Shown here piece by piece: positions 26,046-33,243 of a stretch of 64,000 nt of DNA; position 1 is the first letter of the stretch; each line of letters opens with the position of its first letter. The notes beneath the pieces were generated by a model. It worked only from the letters and a program-made list of their open reading frames with translations, had not been told where the DNA came from and did not search any database. A program made the translations under genes and the position numbers. Source of the DNA: Verrucomicrobiales bacterium (GTDB lineage Bacteria; Verrucomicrobiota; Verrucomicrobiia; Methylacidiphilales; JAAUTS01). The DNA lies in NCBI GenBank assembly GCA_031256975.1, contig JAIRPN010000013.1:310001-374000 (forward strand). Direction: 5' to 3'.

Positions 26046-27303
26046 TCGCTGCACAATTTTGCGATGTGTAATGACTTTGGTTATCGCGGCTACGATTTGG
26101 CGTTTACTTGACTGCATTATCGATAATCCTTTGGATCATTTGTTTTCCGACCCCAAGCGACACTGGAATAATGCCTTATTGTTCTGGACTCCCAACTTAA
26201 TGGGGGGTGCGGATCCGTTGATGTATCAAGTATATCTGTATTTGGTTCAGCAGCTTACTGGGTGTAATCGATTGGCAATCGGTATTATTACCGGAATGCT
26301 ATCTGCAATAATGCCATGGTTCTATTACAAGACTGTGCGCGAATTTGAGATGTCTAGGTTCATGTCATTAGTGGTTTGGTTGTTGATTGCTGTTATTCCT
26401 TCGTTTTGGGGGCTCTATAATTTCTTTATGATGGAAACCTTGCTGTTGCCATTAACGGGATTGAGCTTATGGATGACCGGGCGTTATTTGAGAAAACAGA
26501 GTTTCTATCCTTTTATGGTGATGTGTGCGAGTTGGGGATTATGCTGTTTAACCAAATCATCATTGGTGCCCGTTGCGGCTATATCGATCCTTTATTGTTT
26601 ATGGTGTGAAAATATCAAATGGCGTTGGTTACCGGCAGCAATGGTGCTCGGAATTGTATTGTTGCTACCCAACGCCATTCGTACCCATAAAATTCTAGGG
26701 TATAGTTGTCCCTTGGGGATGCCGTGGATAGTGAAAGTCATCCAACGCATGGAAACCAAACATATCGAAATTTATTGGAACAATGAATACTGGAAGTTCA
26801 GTTCCCCGAGTGCCTATATTATGCCGTTTGAGCCATTGAATTACTGGAGAATTGAGCGCGGTTACAATGATTTGGCGACAACCGTCAGGATCCAATCCGT
26901 TAACGGAGAAAAGGATTGGATCAAGGCTTATAAACAGTTGCCATTTGATTTCAACGTGTGGTGGCGCGGACAGAAAGAAAATCTGGCTCTTTTGTTATTC
27001 GCCCAATCCTGGCCCGAATCCAACTATGAGACCTTCAAGGGGCGGATCAATTACCTGAATCGTTGGTTGTGGGCTCCATTAATTTTCTTGGTACTAATAG
27101 GTAATATTAAATATGTGCGTTACGCCAACCTGAATCTTATTCCGATTTTAACAACCATTCTTTTTCTATTTTTTCTGCTGCAACCTTTTGCCTTGATTGA
27201 AGGGCGTTATCGTAAGCCGCTTGAATCCTTGTTAATCATGAACCTGATGTGGCTGGTTATACAATTTGTTGATAAATACCGGAGAAAAAAGCATGTCCCC
27301 TGA
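26035..27303 (+). CDS. Polytopic glycosyltransferase-like protein (GT-C / GT39-type architecture)
   Basis: 422 residues, about nine or ten TMs, with a large loop after TM1 ('DPKRHWNNALLFWTPNLMGG'), as in GT-C glycosyltransferases such as the PMT/ArnT group, which take sugars from polyprenyl phosphate. An acidic residue in the first loop is present (Asp in 'LDHLFSDPKRHW'). A soluble segment (about 220-315) separates the TM blocks. The next gene makes the likely lipid-linked donor. The family call rests on topology and context. Confidence 0.6.
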   Translation: MNISRCTILRCVMTLVIAATIWRLLDCIIDNPLDHLFSDPKRHWNNALLFWTPNLMGGADPLMYQVYLYLVQQLTGCNRLAIGIITGMLSAIMPWFYYKTVREFEMSRFMSLVVWLLIAVIPSFWGLYNFFMMETLLLPLTGLSLWMTGRYLRKQSFYPFMVMCASWGLCCLTKSSLVPVAAISILYCLWCENIKWRWLPAAMVLGIVLLLPNAIRTHKILGYSCPLGMPWIVKVIQRMETKHIEIYWNNEYWKFSSPSAYIMPFEPLNYWRIERGYNDLATTVRIQSVNGEKDWIKAYKQLPFDFNVWWRGQKENLALLLFAQSWPESNYETFKGRINYLNRWLWAPLIFLVLIGNIKYVRYANLNLIPILTTILFLFFLLQPFALIEGRYRKPLESLLIMNLMWLVIQFVDKYRRKKHVP

Positions 27304-28255
27304 TATCCCCAAGAGACCGATTGATCTGCTTAGCATAGTCATTCCAATTTTCAATGAGTCGGCCGTTTTACCTGAGTTGAGGATAGAACTAGAGCGAGTG
27401 TTAAGCACACTGAATTGCCGTTGGGAGGTTCTGTTTGTGGACGATGGTAGTTGGGATTTGTCGTATAACATACTGAGTGAATGGTCCCAGCAGGAAGAGC
27501 GTATTAAAATCATACGACTAAGCCGTAATTTTGGGCAACAAGCTGCTTTTACCGCTGGATTGGATCGCGCACTGGGAGATGTGGTTGTTACCATGGATGC
27601 GGACTTGCAAGATCCACCGGAACTGATTCAGGAGATGGTCGATCATTACCAAAAAGGCTGCGATATTGTTTATGCCAAACGGCAAAGAAGGGAAGGGGAG
27701 AGTTGGTTTAAGAAAGCAACTGCATATGTATTCTATCGTTTGTTGAGGCATGAATCGGCAGGATTGATTCCAGAGGATACCGGTGATTTTCGACTCATGA
27801 GCCGGCCCACCGTCGATATCTTGAACCAGATGCGCGAACGGCACCGTTTTTTGCGTGGAATGTCGGCTTGGGTGGGATTCTCCCAGATGGCAATTACATT
27901 TGAACGTCCAATACGTAAACAAGGGAAAACCAAATACAGCGTAAAAAAGATGTGCACGCTGGCGGCCGACGCGGTGTTTTCATTTTCCATCTTGCCTTTG
28001 CGAATCAGTCTTTTGCTAGGCATGGTAGTGTTTTGTTTTGGGGTACTGTATTCGATTTATTCGTTGATTCAAAAATACTGCTATGCTGATGTAGTGCCAG
28101 GCTGGACGGCATTGGTAATGCTATTGTCCATTATAGGCGGCGCGATTCTGGTTTGTTTGGGAGTCATCGGAGAATATATCGGGCGCATTTATGAGGAAGT
28201 AAAGCACCGTCCGCTGTATATCGTGAGAGAAAGTCGCAATCTGGGTGCGAAATGA
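27293..28255 (+). CDS. GT2 polyprenyl-phosphate glycosyltransferase (GtrB/DPM1/ArnC-like)
   Basis: 320 residues from ATG 27293 (GGAG 8 bases upstream, 11-base overlap with the gene before). Catalytic GT2 domain: 'LSIVIPIFNESAVLPEL', 'VLFVDDGSWDLS', 'VVTMDADLQDPPELI' (DxD), and 'EDTGDFRLMSRPTVD'. Two C-terminal TMs ('ISLLLGMVVFCFGVLYSIYS' and 'MLLSIIGGAILVCLGVIGEY') and the tail 'IYEEVKHRPLYIV' are standard for this group. It transfers one sugar from a nucleotide donor to polyprenyl phosphate, giving the donor used by GT-C enzymes on the other face of the membrane. Confidence 0.93.
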   Translation: MSPDIPKRPIDLLSIVIPIFNESAVLPELRIELERVLSTLNCRWEVLFVDDGSWDLSYNILSEWSQQEERIKIIRLSRNFGQQAAFTAGLDRALGDVVVTMDADLQDPPELIQEMVDHYQKGCDIVYAKRQRREGESWFKKATAYVFYRLLRHESAGLIPEDTGDFRLMSRPTVDILNQMRERHRFLRGMSAWVGFSQMAITFERPIRKQGKTKYSVKKMCTLAADAVFSFSILPLRISLLLGMVVFCFGVLYSIYSLIQKYCYADVVPGWTALVMLLSIIGGAILVCLGVIGEYIGRIYEEVKHRPLYIVRESRNLGAK

Positions 28256-28256
28256 C

Positions 28257-29477
28257 ATGATCGTCCGTTTTTTGAAACAATCGTCAATTTGGCCATGGCT
28301 GTTGATTGGCGCAGTATTGCTGATCGTATTTCAATTGTTCTGTTTCCATGAATGGGCATTGGCCGACGAGCGCTTTCATTTGCGAATGATCGATGCGATT
28401 TTGAACGGAGCCTCCAAGCTGCCAACTAATGTTTCCGTGTTTCCAACTTATCATGCCATTATGGCAGTCATACTTTCAATTTTTGAGCAGCCAACGTTGC
28501 CATTGGCCAGATTGGTGTCCTTTTGCGTATCAGGGGCTGCTCCCTTTCTGTTTGTGGGGTTATGTAATCAAATTGGTCAACAGAACGATTATCTGCGATG
28601 GTTCCAGTTTTTATTTATACCCATTATACTGCCATTTTATCCGTTAGTTTACATGGATATATGGGCTTTGATTCCGGTGCTTATTGCCTTGGAGCGTTTT
28701 TATGCGGGCAAACAATTGATTGCCTGTTTTATCATGACTGCCGGATTGGCCCTCCGCCAAACCAATCTGTTTTGGGTATGGTTTCTTTGCTGGCTGTTTT
28801 TTTATCAAGCTTATCACGGAGACAATCTAAAAACGGCAGTTATCGACACCATCAAGAAAACATGGCCCTGTTGGCTGGGAATGGCGGTTTTTGCTGGAGT
28901 AATACTTGTTAACGGCAGCGTGGCTGTGGGTGACAAATCGAACCAAGGAATTGCTTTTGATCTGACCCAGGTTTATTTCTTTTTAATTGTATGTTTCTTA
29001 TTATTTTTGCCACTGCATTTAGCACAGGTTCCCCAGATACTGAAATTGTTAAAAGAACAGCAATGGATTTTGTGGATTTTACCTGTCGCGGTCGTTTTCT
29101 TCTTTACGACATTCAAGGCAAATCATCCCTATAATAGCCCAGAAGCCTCGTATTTCGTTCGAAATCGGTTGCTTCACTGGATTCAATACAACTATTTGAC
29201 CAAAGGGGTGACTTTTATTGTCCTATATTGGAGTATTCTGACATTTACCACGATAAAACTACGTAGGCCGGAATTCTATGGGCTTTATCCTATGACAATA
29301 CTAGCTTTATTACCAATGCCTTTAATAGAACCAAGATATTACATGATCCCATTAGCTTTGATTGGTCTTTTTCGAGAAAAGCTAAAAACCAGTCTGGAGA
29401 TTGGTTTGTTAGTTTATTGGGTAATTTTAAGTGCTTTAGTGATAACTATGATCAAATTCGGTTGGGGATTCTTGTAG
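28257..29477 (+). CDS. ALG10/DIE2-like polytopic glucosyltransferase
   Basis: 406 residues with about ten TMs, from ATG 28257 one base after the GT2 stop. The N-terminal loop 'ALADERFHLRMIDAILNGAS' followed by 'FPTYHAIMAVI' matches the DE-FH-x-x-Q...TT-PG-LY pattern of the ALG10 family, and 'MPLIEPRYYMIPLALIGLF' matches its C-terminal E-x-RY-x-x-IP motif. Eukaryotic ALG10 moves glucose from dolichyl-phosphate-glucose. Placed directly after a GtrB-type enzyme, it would be the second half of a bacterial prenyl-phosphate-sugar transfer system. It is the last gene of the 18-kb run. Confidence 0.65.
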   Translation: MIVRFLKQSSIWPWLLIGAVLLIVFQLFCFHEWALADERFHLRMIDAILNGASKLPTNVSVFPTYHAIMAVILSIFEQPTLPLARLVSFCVSGAAPFLFVGLCNQIGQQNDYLRWFQFLFIPIILPFYPLVYMDIWALIPVLIALERFYAGKQLIACFIMTAGLALRQTNLFWVWFLCWLFFYQAYHGDNLKTAVIDTIKKTWPCWLGMAVFAGVILVNGSVAVGDKSNQGIAFDLTQVYFFLIVCFLLFLPLHLAQVPQILKLLKEQQWILWILPVAVVFFFTTFKANHPYNSPEASYFVRNRLLHWIQYNYLTKGVTFIVLYWSILTFTTIKLRRPEFYGLYPMTILALLPMPLIEPRYYMIPLALIGLFREKLKTSLEIGLLVYWVILSALVITMIKFGWGFL

Positions 29478-30163
29478 TAAGTTGGGATTGTAGCTTTTTA
29501 ATAAAAGTCCTTCATTTATCTGCATTTGATTGAAGTCCCCTGAAACTGGTCCGGATTGAGTGTTAAGTTTTAATCTGAAAGGCTAGAACCTAACAATGAG
29601 TATCAGTAAGGTCAGGATCAAGATGAGTAGGACCTTGTCCGCCAGAAGTTTCTTACGGGGAATGGGGTGTGTCAGCTAGAATGATATACTTCCCAACTCG
29701 CCTCTGAAAACTGCCAGAGAAATTGCCAGAGAAAATCCGTCTTTTGTAGGACTTTTGTAGAAACCGACTAGATGCAAATCTGCTTGACCGACAACGACTT
29801 AACCCATATATTCCCTGACAGATAAATAGGCTTCTTAGGGCGAGCCCTACCTCTGTAGGGTTTTTGTATTTCTATTTTTTTGAGGGCAATAGCTGACAAA
29901 TATTACACTTATCGTTGATGTGATTTACTCTCGAATATTGGATCGGAAAAGACATTCAAATCAGAGTATTAAGAATTAACATCATTAGTGTTGTGTTGTT
30001 GCATGAATTGATTAACGATTAAGATAATTGATTCTTTAATTATCTCAGGCAAAAGAGGCCATGCTTGAATGACTTTATCTGGAACAGTCACTTTTTCAGA
30101 CAGGGCTAGATTTTCCTTTTCTATAACTTGTTGATTATTAGATTGTTTTAAATATTGGTCGGT
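29478..30163. other. Gene-poor right end of the element
   Basis: This is AT-rich sequence between the last cargo gene and the right att site. It has short direct repeats: TGCCAGAGAAA-type at about 29713-29737, TTTTGTAG twice at about 29743-29760, and a third related TTTTTGTA at about 29861. These could be recombinase arm sites. One terminator and one short leftward frame are listed separately; otherwise I see no gene. Confidence 0.5.
29845..29866 (+). terminator. Intrinsic terminator
   Basis: CCCTAC (29845-29850), loop CTCT, GTAGGG (29855-29860), then TTTTTGT. It would stop rightward transcription from the cargo operon before it leaves the element. Confidence 0.7.
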
Positions 30164-30193
30164 GGGTTCGAATCCATGGCTCCACCAGCCCAT
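29969..30193 (-). CDS. Short protein read from the right att site into the element
   Basis: About 74 residues from an ATG at 30193. The first part is antisense to the tRNA 3' copy ('SHGFEP'). The C-terminal half ('VIQAWPLLPEIIKESIILIV') looks like a genuine amphipathic domain, and I recall similar 'AWPxLPexIrxaIlxlV' endings on small proteins near integrases in PVC genomes. The present N-terminus exists only because of the integration junction. It could be a real small gene or the stub of a longer one cut at att. Confidence 0.4.
   Translation of the reverse strand: MGWWSHGFEPTDQYLKQSNNQQVIEKENLALSEKVTVPDKVIQAWPLLPEIIKESIILIVNQFMQQHNTNDVNS
30164..30187. other. Right attachment site (partial tRNA-Ala copy)
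   Basis: GGGTTCGAATCC (30164-30175) joined directly to ATGGCTCCACCA (30176-30187). Compared with the tRNA, two C residues are missing between the blocks. It contains only the T-arm and acceptor 3' side, so it is not a functional tRNA. Confidence 0.8.
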
Positions 30194-30205
30194 CCGGGCT
30201 GGTGG
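30182..30205 (+). terminator. Displaced terminator of tRNA-Ala
   Basis: CCACCAGCCC (30182-30191), loop ATCC, GGGCTGGTGG (30196-30205): a perfect 10-bp stem that begins inside the CCA of the att copy. In the unoccupied chromosome it would directly follow tRNA-Ala, so integration moved it 22.6 kb from its tRNA. Only a modest T-rich tail follows. Confidence 0.65.
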
Positions 30206-30233
30206 TTGGTTCAACAAAAATTTTCTGTTTTTA

Positions 30234-30572
30234 TTACCAGCCGGAATAGTTTTTCCGGGGTCCGGCGTTGCCGCCGTAGCCATTGCCGATGTCGGAAGAC
30301 TGCATTTTCAGGGCTGAGGTCGGCACCCAGCCGATTTCCTCACGCACGGTGGCGACCTGGGTAAAGGCGCCGCCGCCACTGATGATGCGCACCCGTGTGC
30401 CGGGAGGCAGCATGCGCAGGGGCGGCTCTTGTTGATACGGGCCTTTTTCCAACAGGGGTTCTTCCTCGTTCAGGTAGTAATTGTAAGCCATGTCGGCGCT
30501 GCCGCCGCCGCAACCGCTAATGACCAGGCCGAGAGCCAGCATGCTAATCGTCAGGAAGAAATACCGTATCAT
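30234..30572 (-). CDS. Lipoprotein with bacterial SH3-like domain
   Basis: 112 residues. The lipobox is 'LVISGC' with a following Gly-rich spacer. The C-terminal half has SH3b features: 'MLPPGTRVRIISGGGAFTQV' and 'REEIGWVPTSAL'. Such domains bind peptidoglycan or proteins in the periplasm. It is the first backbone gene after the element, transcribed toward it, and carries the backbone motif core at about 30525. Its original downstream neighbour was tRNA-Ala. Confidence 0.8.
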   Translation of the reverse strand: MIRYFFLTISMLALGLVISGCGGGSADMAYNYYLNEEEPLLEKGPYQQEPPLRMLPPGTRVRIISGGGAFTQVATVREEIGWVPTSALKMQSSDIGNGYGGNAGPRKNYSGW

Positions 30573-30722
30573 GAGATATTAACCTAGAAGCAATGCCGGT
30601 TTAGACAATCGCTTTTTAGCGTCAGTTTCAGCTTTTCTCGGAAAGCGCGGGTAATGGCGCTTTCACTTTTTTTCATAAATTCCACTTGCCCGGCCCGGCG
30701 AAATCGCTACTCTCTTTCAACT

Positions 30723-30881
30723 ATGTCTCAACACAAAAGTTTGCGTGGCTCCAGCCAGATCAAGGTGAAGCGGAACGTCCTGAAGCGTTTTGAGCGCGTG
30801 GACTTGATGAAGAAGCGCGGCCAGTGGAAAGAAGCCTCCGGCAACGTGCACAAGCTCCCCAAGACCAAGCCTGAAGAATAA
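30723..30881 (+). CDS. PVC-superphylum small basic protein (TIGR04137-type)
   Basis: 52 residues: 'MSQHKSLRGSSQIKVKRNVL', then 'KRFERVDLMKKRGQWKE' and a terminal 'LPKTKPE'. This near-invariant sequence belongs to the small, Lys/Arg-rich protein found across Verrucomicrobia and Chlamydiae and used as a signature of the PVC group, thought to bind nucleic acid or the ribosome. The internal ATG at 30723 gives the family's exact N-terminus. A motif-built terminator follows directly. It is the strongest taxonomic evidence in the window. Confidence 0.93.
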   Translation: MSQHKSLRGSSQIKVKRNVLKRFERVDLMKKRGQWKEASGNVHKLPKTKPEE

Positions 30882-30888
30882 GAACACC

Positions 30889-30921
30889 ACGCTAATGGCG
30901 AACTTGCCGTTAGCGTCCGTT
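30889..30921 (+). terminator. Terminator built from an inverted pair of the backbone motif
   Basis: CGCTAATGGC (30890-30899), loop GAACTT, GCCGTTAGCG (30906-30915). The flanking A30889/T30916 also pair, and a T-rich tail (CCGTTTTC) follows. It sits 8 bases after the small basic protein stop. Confidence 0.75.
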
Positions 30922-30945
30922 TTCGATTCCTGAACCGCTCCCCGC

Positions 30946-31638
30946 ATGATCCGGCTCAATAAATTTCTGGCCTCCGCGGGGCACGGTTCGCGCCGTTCCT
31001 GCGAGGATTTGATCCGCGGCGGCAAAGTCGTGATCAACGGCAAGGTCGTCACCGATCTCGCCACCCAGGTCAAATCCACCGATAGTGTTCTGGTCAACGG
31101 CCAGCGCTGCCGCCAGGAAGAGGCGGTTTATCTTTTGCTCAACAAACCGACCGGCGTGGTGTGTTCGCGCATCGCCCAAGGTCGCCGCAAGACGGTGTTC
31201 GATTTGGTGCCGGAGGATGTGGCGCGTTTGTTTTATATCGGCAGACTTGATCTCGACAGCGAGGGCTTGTTGATTCTCACCAACGACGGCGACGTGGCGC
31301 AAAAATTGACCCACCCGAGCCACAAGTTGGAAAAAATTTACCATGTTGAACTTGACCGTGAGTTTGATTTCGAACTGGTGCCGCGTTTCGTCAACGGCTT
31401 CATGATCGAGGGCGGTTACGCCAAGGCTGAGGCGATGTTCAAGGTCAGCAAGCGTCATGTCAAAGTGATCCTGATCCAGGGATTGAAGCGTCAGATCCGC
31501 CTGATGTTTTTAAAGCACGGTTACAAGGTCAAAAAATTGCAGCGCACCCAGATGGGCGCCATCAAGCTCGGCAAAATGCGGCCGGGCACCTATCGTCTGT
31601 TGACCGAGGACGAAATTGCTGAGCTCAAAGGCAAGTAA
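30946..31638 (+). CDS. RsuA/RluB-family pseudouridine synthase
   Basis: 230 residues. The N-terminal S4 RNA-binding domain ('MIRLNKFLASAGHGSRRSCE') is followed by the synthase domain with 'GRLDLDSEGLLILTNDG', which contains the catalytic Asp, and 'LIQGLKRQIRLMFLKHGY'. These enzymes make pseudouridine in 16S rRNA (RsuA), 23S rRNA (RluB/RluE/RluF). The length is nearest RsuA/RluB, but the exact site cannot be told from sequence here. A long imperfect palindrome begins 2 bases after the stop. Confidence 0.92.
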   Translation: MIRLNKFLASAGHGSRRSCEDLIRGGKVVINGKVVTDLATQVKSTDSVLVNGQRCRQEEAVYLLLNKPTGVVCSRIAQGRRKTVFDLVPEDVARLFYIGRLDLDSEGLLILTNDGDVAQKLTHPSHKLEKIYHVELDREFDFELVPRFVNGFMIEGGYAKAEAMFKVSKRHVKVILIQGLKRQIRLMFLKHGYKVKKLQRTQMGAIKLGKMRPGTYRLLTEDEIAELKGK

Positions 31639-31639
31639 G

Positions 31640-31747
31640 TTCACCGCAGAGACGCGGAGAACGCAGAGTTTTATATAAATTGATTTCTCAGCGCCCTCCG
31701 CGCCTCTGCGGTGAAAAATTTCCGTGTATTCCACGTATTCCGTGGTT
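31640..31747. repeat. Imperfect palindromic repeat of the 'CACCGCAGAGACGC' kind plus 'CCGTGTATTCCACG' tail
   Basis: The left arm (31640-31668) and right arm (31687-31715) are inverted and match at 25 of 29 positions, beginning TTCACCGCAGAG and ending CTCTGCGGTGAA. A second block rich in CCGTG/CACG/CCGTGG follows (31723-31747). This type of dispersed repeat occurs between genes in many unrelated bacterial genomes. It may also help end the pseudouridine synthase transcript. Confidence 0.75.
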
Positions 31748-31764
31748 AAATTCTTCCGCTAACC

Positions 31765-33153
31765 ATGAAGAAAATCCAAAAGAGCAAAGCCATGTGGGGC
31801 GGGCGTTTTTCCGCCGGGCCGGATAAGTTGGTACAGGAATTCACCAAGTCGGTGCAATACGACTGGCGGCTGTACCGCGAGGATATTTTCGGCAGTCTGG
31901 CGCACGCGCGGATGTTGCAGGAAATCGGCGTGATCACCAAGGGCGAGTTCGCTGCGATTGAAAAAGGGTTGAAGCAAATTTTCGCCGAAATCGAGGCGGG
32001 GGTGTTTGAATGGGATCCGACCCGCGAGGATGTGCATATGAACATCGAGGCGACGCTAACGGCGAGAACTCCGGCGGGTGCTAAATTGCATACCGGACGC
32101 AGCCGTAACGACCAAGTCGCCACCGACATGCGTTTATGGGTCAAACAAAGCATCGTCACCGATCTGGCGCTAATCACTGATTTGCAGGCCGCGTTGGTCA
32201 AGTTGGCGCGGAAATATCAGAATGTGGTGATTCCGGGCTACACGCATTTGCAGCGTGCGCAGCCGGTGTATTTTGCCCATCACTTGCTGGCTTATGTCGA
32301 GATGCTGGAGCGTGATTTCTCACGGTTGGCGGATGCTTGGCAGCGCGTAGATGTATTGCCGTTGGGTTCCGGCGCAATTGCCGGCAGCACGATTCCGCTC
32401 AAGCGTGAGCGGGTGGCGCAATTGCTTGGTTTTGGCGCGGTGACGCAGAATTCGCTCGATGCGGTCAGTGACCGGGATTTCATTTTGGAATACGCGGCGG
32501 CTGATGCAATCCTTGCGGTGCACTTGTCGCGTTTAGCGGAGGATTTTGTGATCTGGTCGACGGCGGAATTTGGTTTCGTTCGTATCGGTGATGCGTTCAC
32601 CACCGGTTCCAGCCTGATGCCGCAGAAGAAGAATCCCGATGTGGCGGAAATCGTCCGTGGCAAATCGGGACGGGTGATTGGCAATTTGATGTCGCTGTTA
32701 GCGTTGGTTAAAGGACTGCCGATGACTTACAATCGTGATTTGCAGGAAGACAAGGAACGCTTGTTTGACACGGTGGATACAGTGCAGCAATCGCTGACTA
32801 TTTTTGCCTCGATGCTGGCAGACGTCAAAGTCAACGCCGCTAATTGTGAGCGCGCTGTTAGCGATCCTTTGCTGTTGGCGACTGACGTGGCCGACTGGCT
32901 GGTGAACAAGGGCGTGCCCTTCCGCCATGCACATGAAGTGGTGGGCAAGGCCGTCGCCATTAGCGAGCAAACCGGCATTCCGTTGGACAAATTGCCCTTG
33001 GCTGAATGGAAGAAAATCCATCCGGTTTGCGATGCCAGCCTGCAAAAAATCTTCAACGTCCGCGAGGCATTGTCGCGCCGTAAGATGACCGGTGCGCCCG
33101 GTAAAAAACAGGTTGAGGAGCAGCTTAAACGCTGGGAAAAGCTGCTGAAATAG
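31765..33153 (+). CDS. argH: Argininosuccinate lyase
   Basis: 462 residues, normal for ArgH. It cleaves argininosuccinate to arginine and fumarate. Diagnostic pieces are 'KAMWGGRFSAGPDKLVQEFT' at the N-terminus, 'HTGRSRNDQVATDMRLW', 'YTHLQRAQPVYFAHH', and the signature loop 'GSSLMPQKKNPDVAEIVRGK' with the catalytic Ser. It opens a rightward run argH-lysA-dapF-dapA-dapB. It contains about eight copies of the backbone motif core. Confidence 0.97.
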   Translation: MKKIQKSKAMWGGRFSAGPDKLVQEFTKSVQYDWRLYREDIFGSLAHARMLQEIGVITKGEFAAIEKGLKQIFAEIEAGVFEWDPTREDVHMNIEATLTARTPAGAKLHTGRSRNDQVATDMRLWVKQSIVTDLALITDLQAALVKLARKYQNVVIPGYTHLQRAQPVYFAHHLLAYVEMLERDFSRLADAWQRVDVLPLGSGAIAGSTIPLKRERVAQLLGFGAVTQNSLDAVSDRDFILEYAAADAILAVHLSRLAEDFVIWSTAEFGFVRIGDAFTTGSSLMPQKKNPDVAEIVRGKSGRVIGNLMSLLALVKGLPMTYNRDLQEDKERLFDTVDTVQQSLTIFASMLADVKVNAANCERAVSDPLLLATDVADWLVNKGVPFRHAHEVVGKAVAISEQTGIPLDKLPLAEWKKIHPVCDASLQKIFNVREALSRRKMTGAPGKKQVEEQLKRWEKLLK

Positions 33154-33243
33154 GGTGCGACGGGTGTTTACACCCAGGCCCGGAACTTCAGCATTAGCGG
33201 CTTTCCATTTCAGGTTTTTGACCTATAGTTTCCACCTACGACT

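Larger units (their letters stand above)
7564..30187. mobile_element. Integrative element in tRNA-Ala(GGC), about 22.6 kb
   Basis: The element is bounded by direct repeats of the tRNA 3' end (7564-7589 and 30164-30187) and carries an integrase and excisionase at the tRNA end. It is visibly AT-richer than both flanks and lacks every exact copy of the backbone motif. No conjugation, phage structural or replication genes are visible, so it looks like a genomic island moved by its own recombinase. The cargo is envelope, secretion and glycosylation genes. Confidence 0.85.

Noticed and set aside
29596-29679. 27-codon frame resembling the Tat-like start of DUF1501/DUF1552 proteins ('LSARSFLRGMG')
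   Set aside because: The twin Arg is absent, the frame stops at once, and no following homology is seen in any frame. Probably chance.
30164-30190. Second tRNA-Ala gene
   Set aside because: Only the 3' T-arm/acceptor half is present, with two bases missing. It is an att copy.
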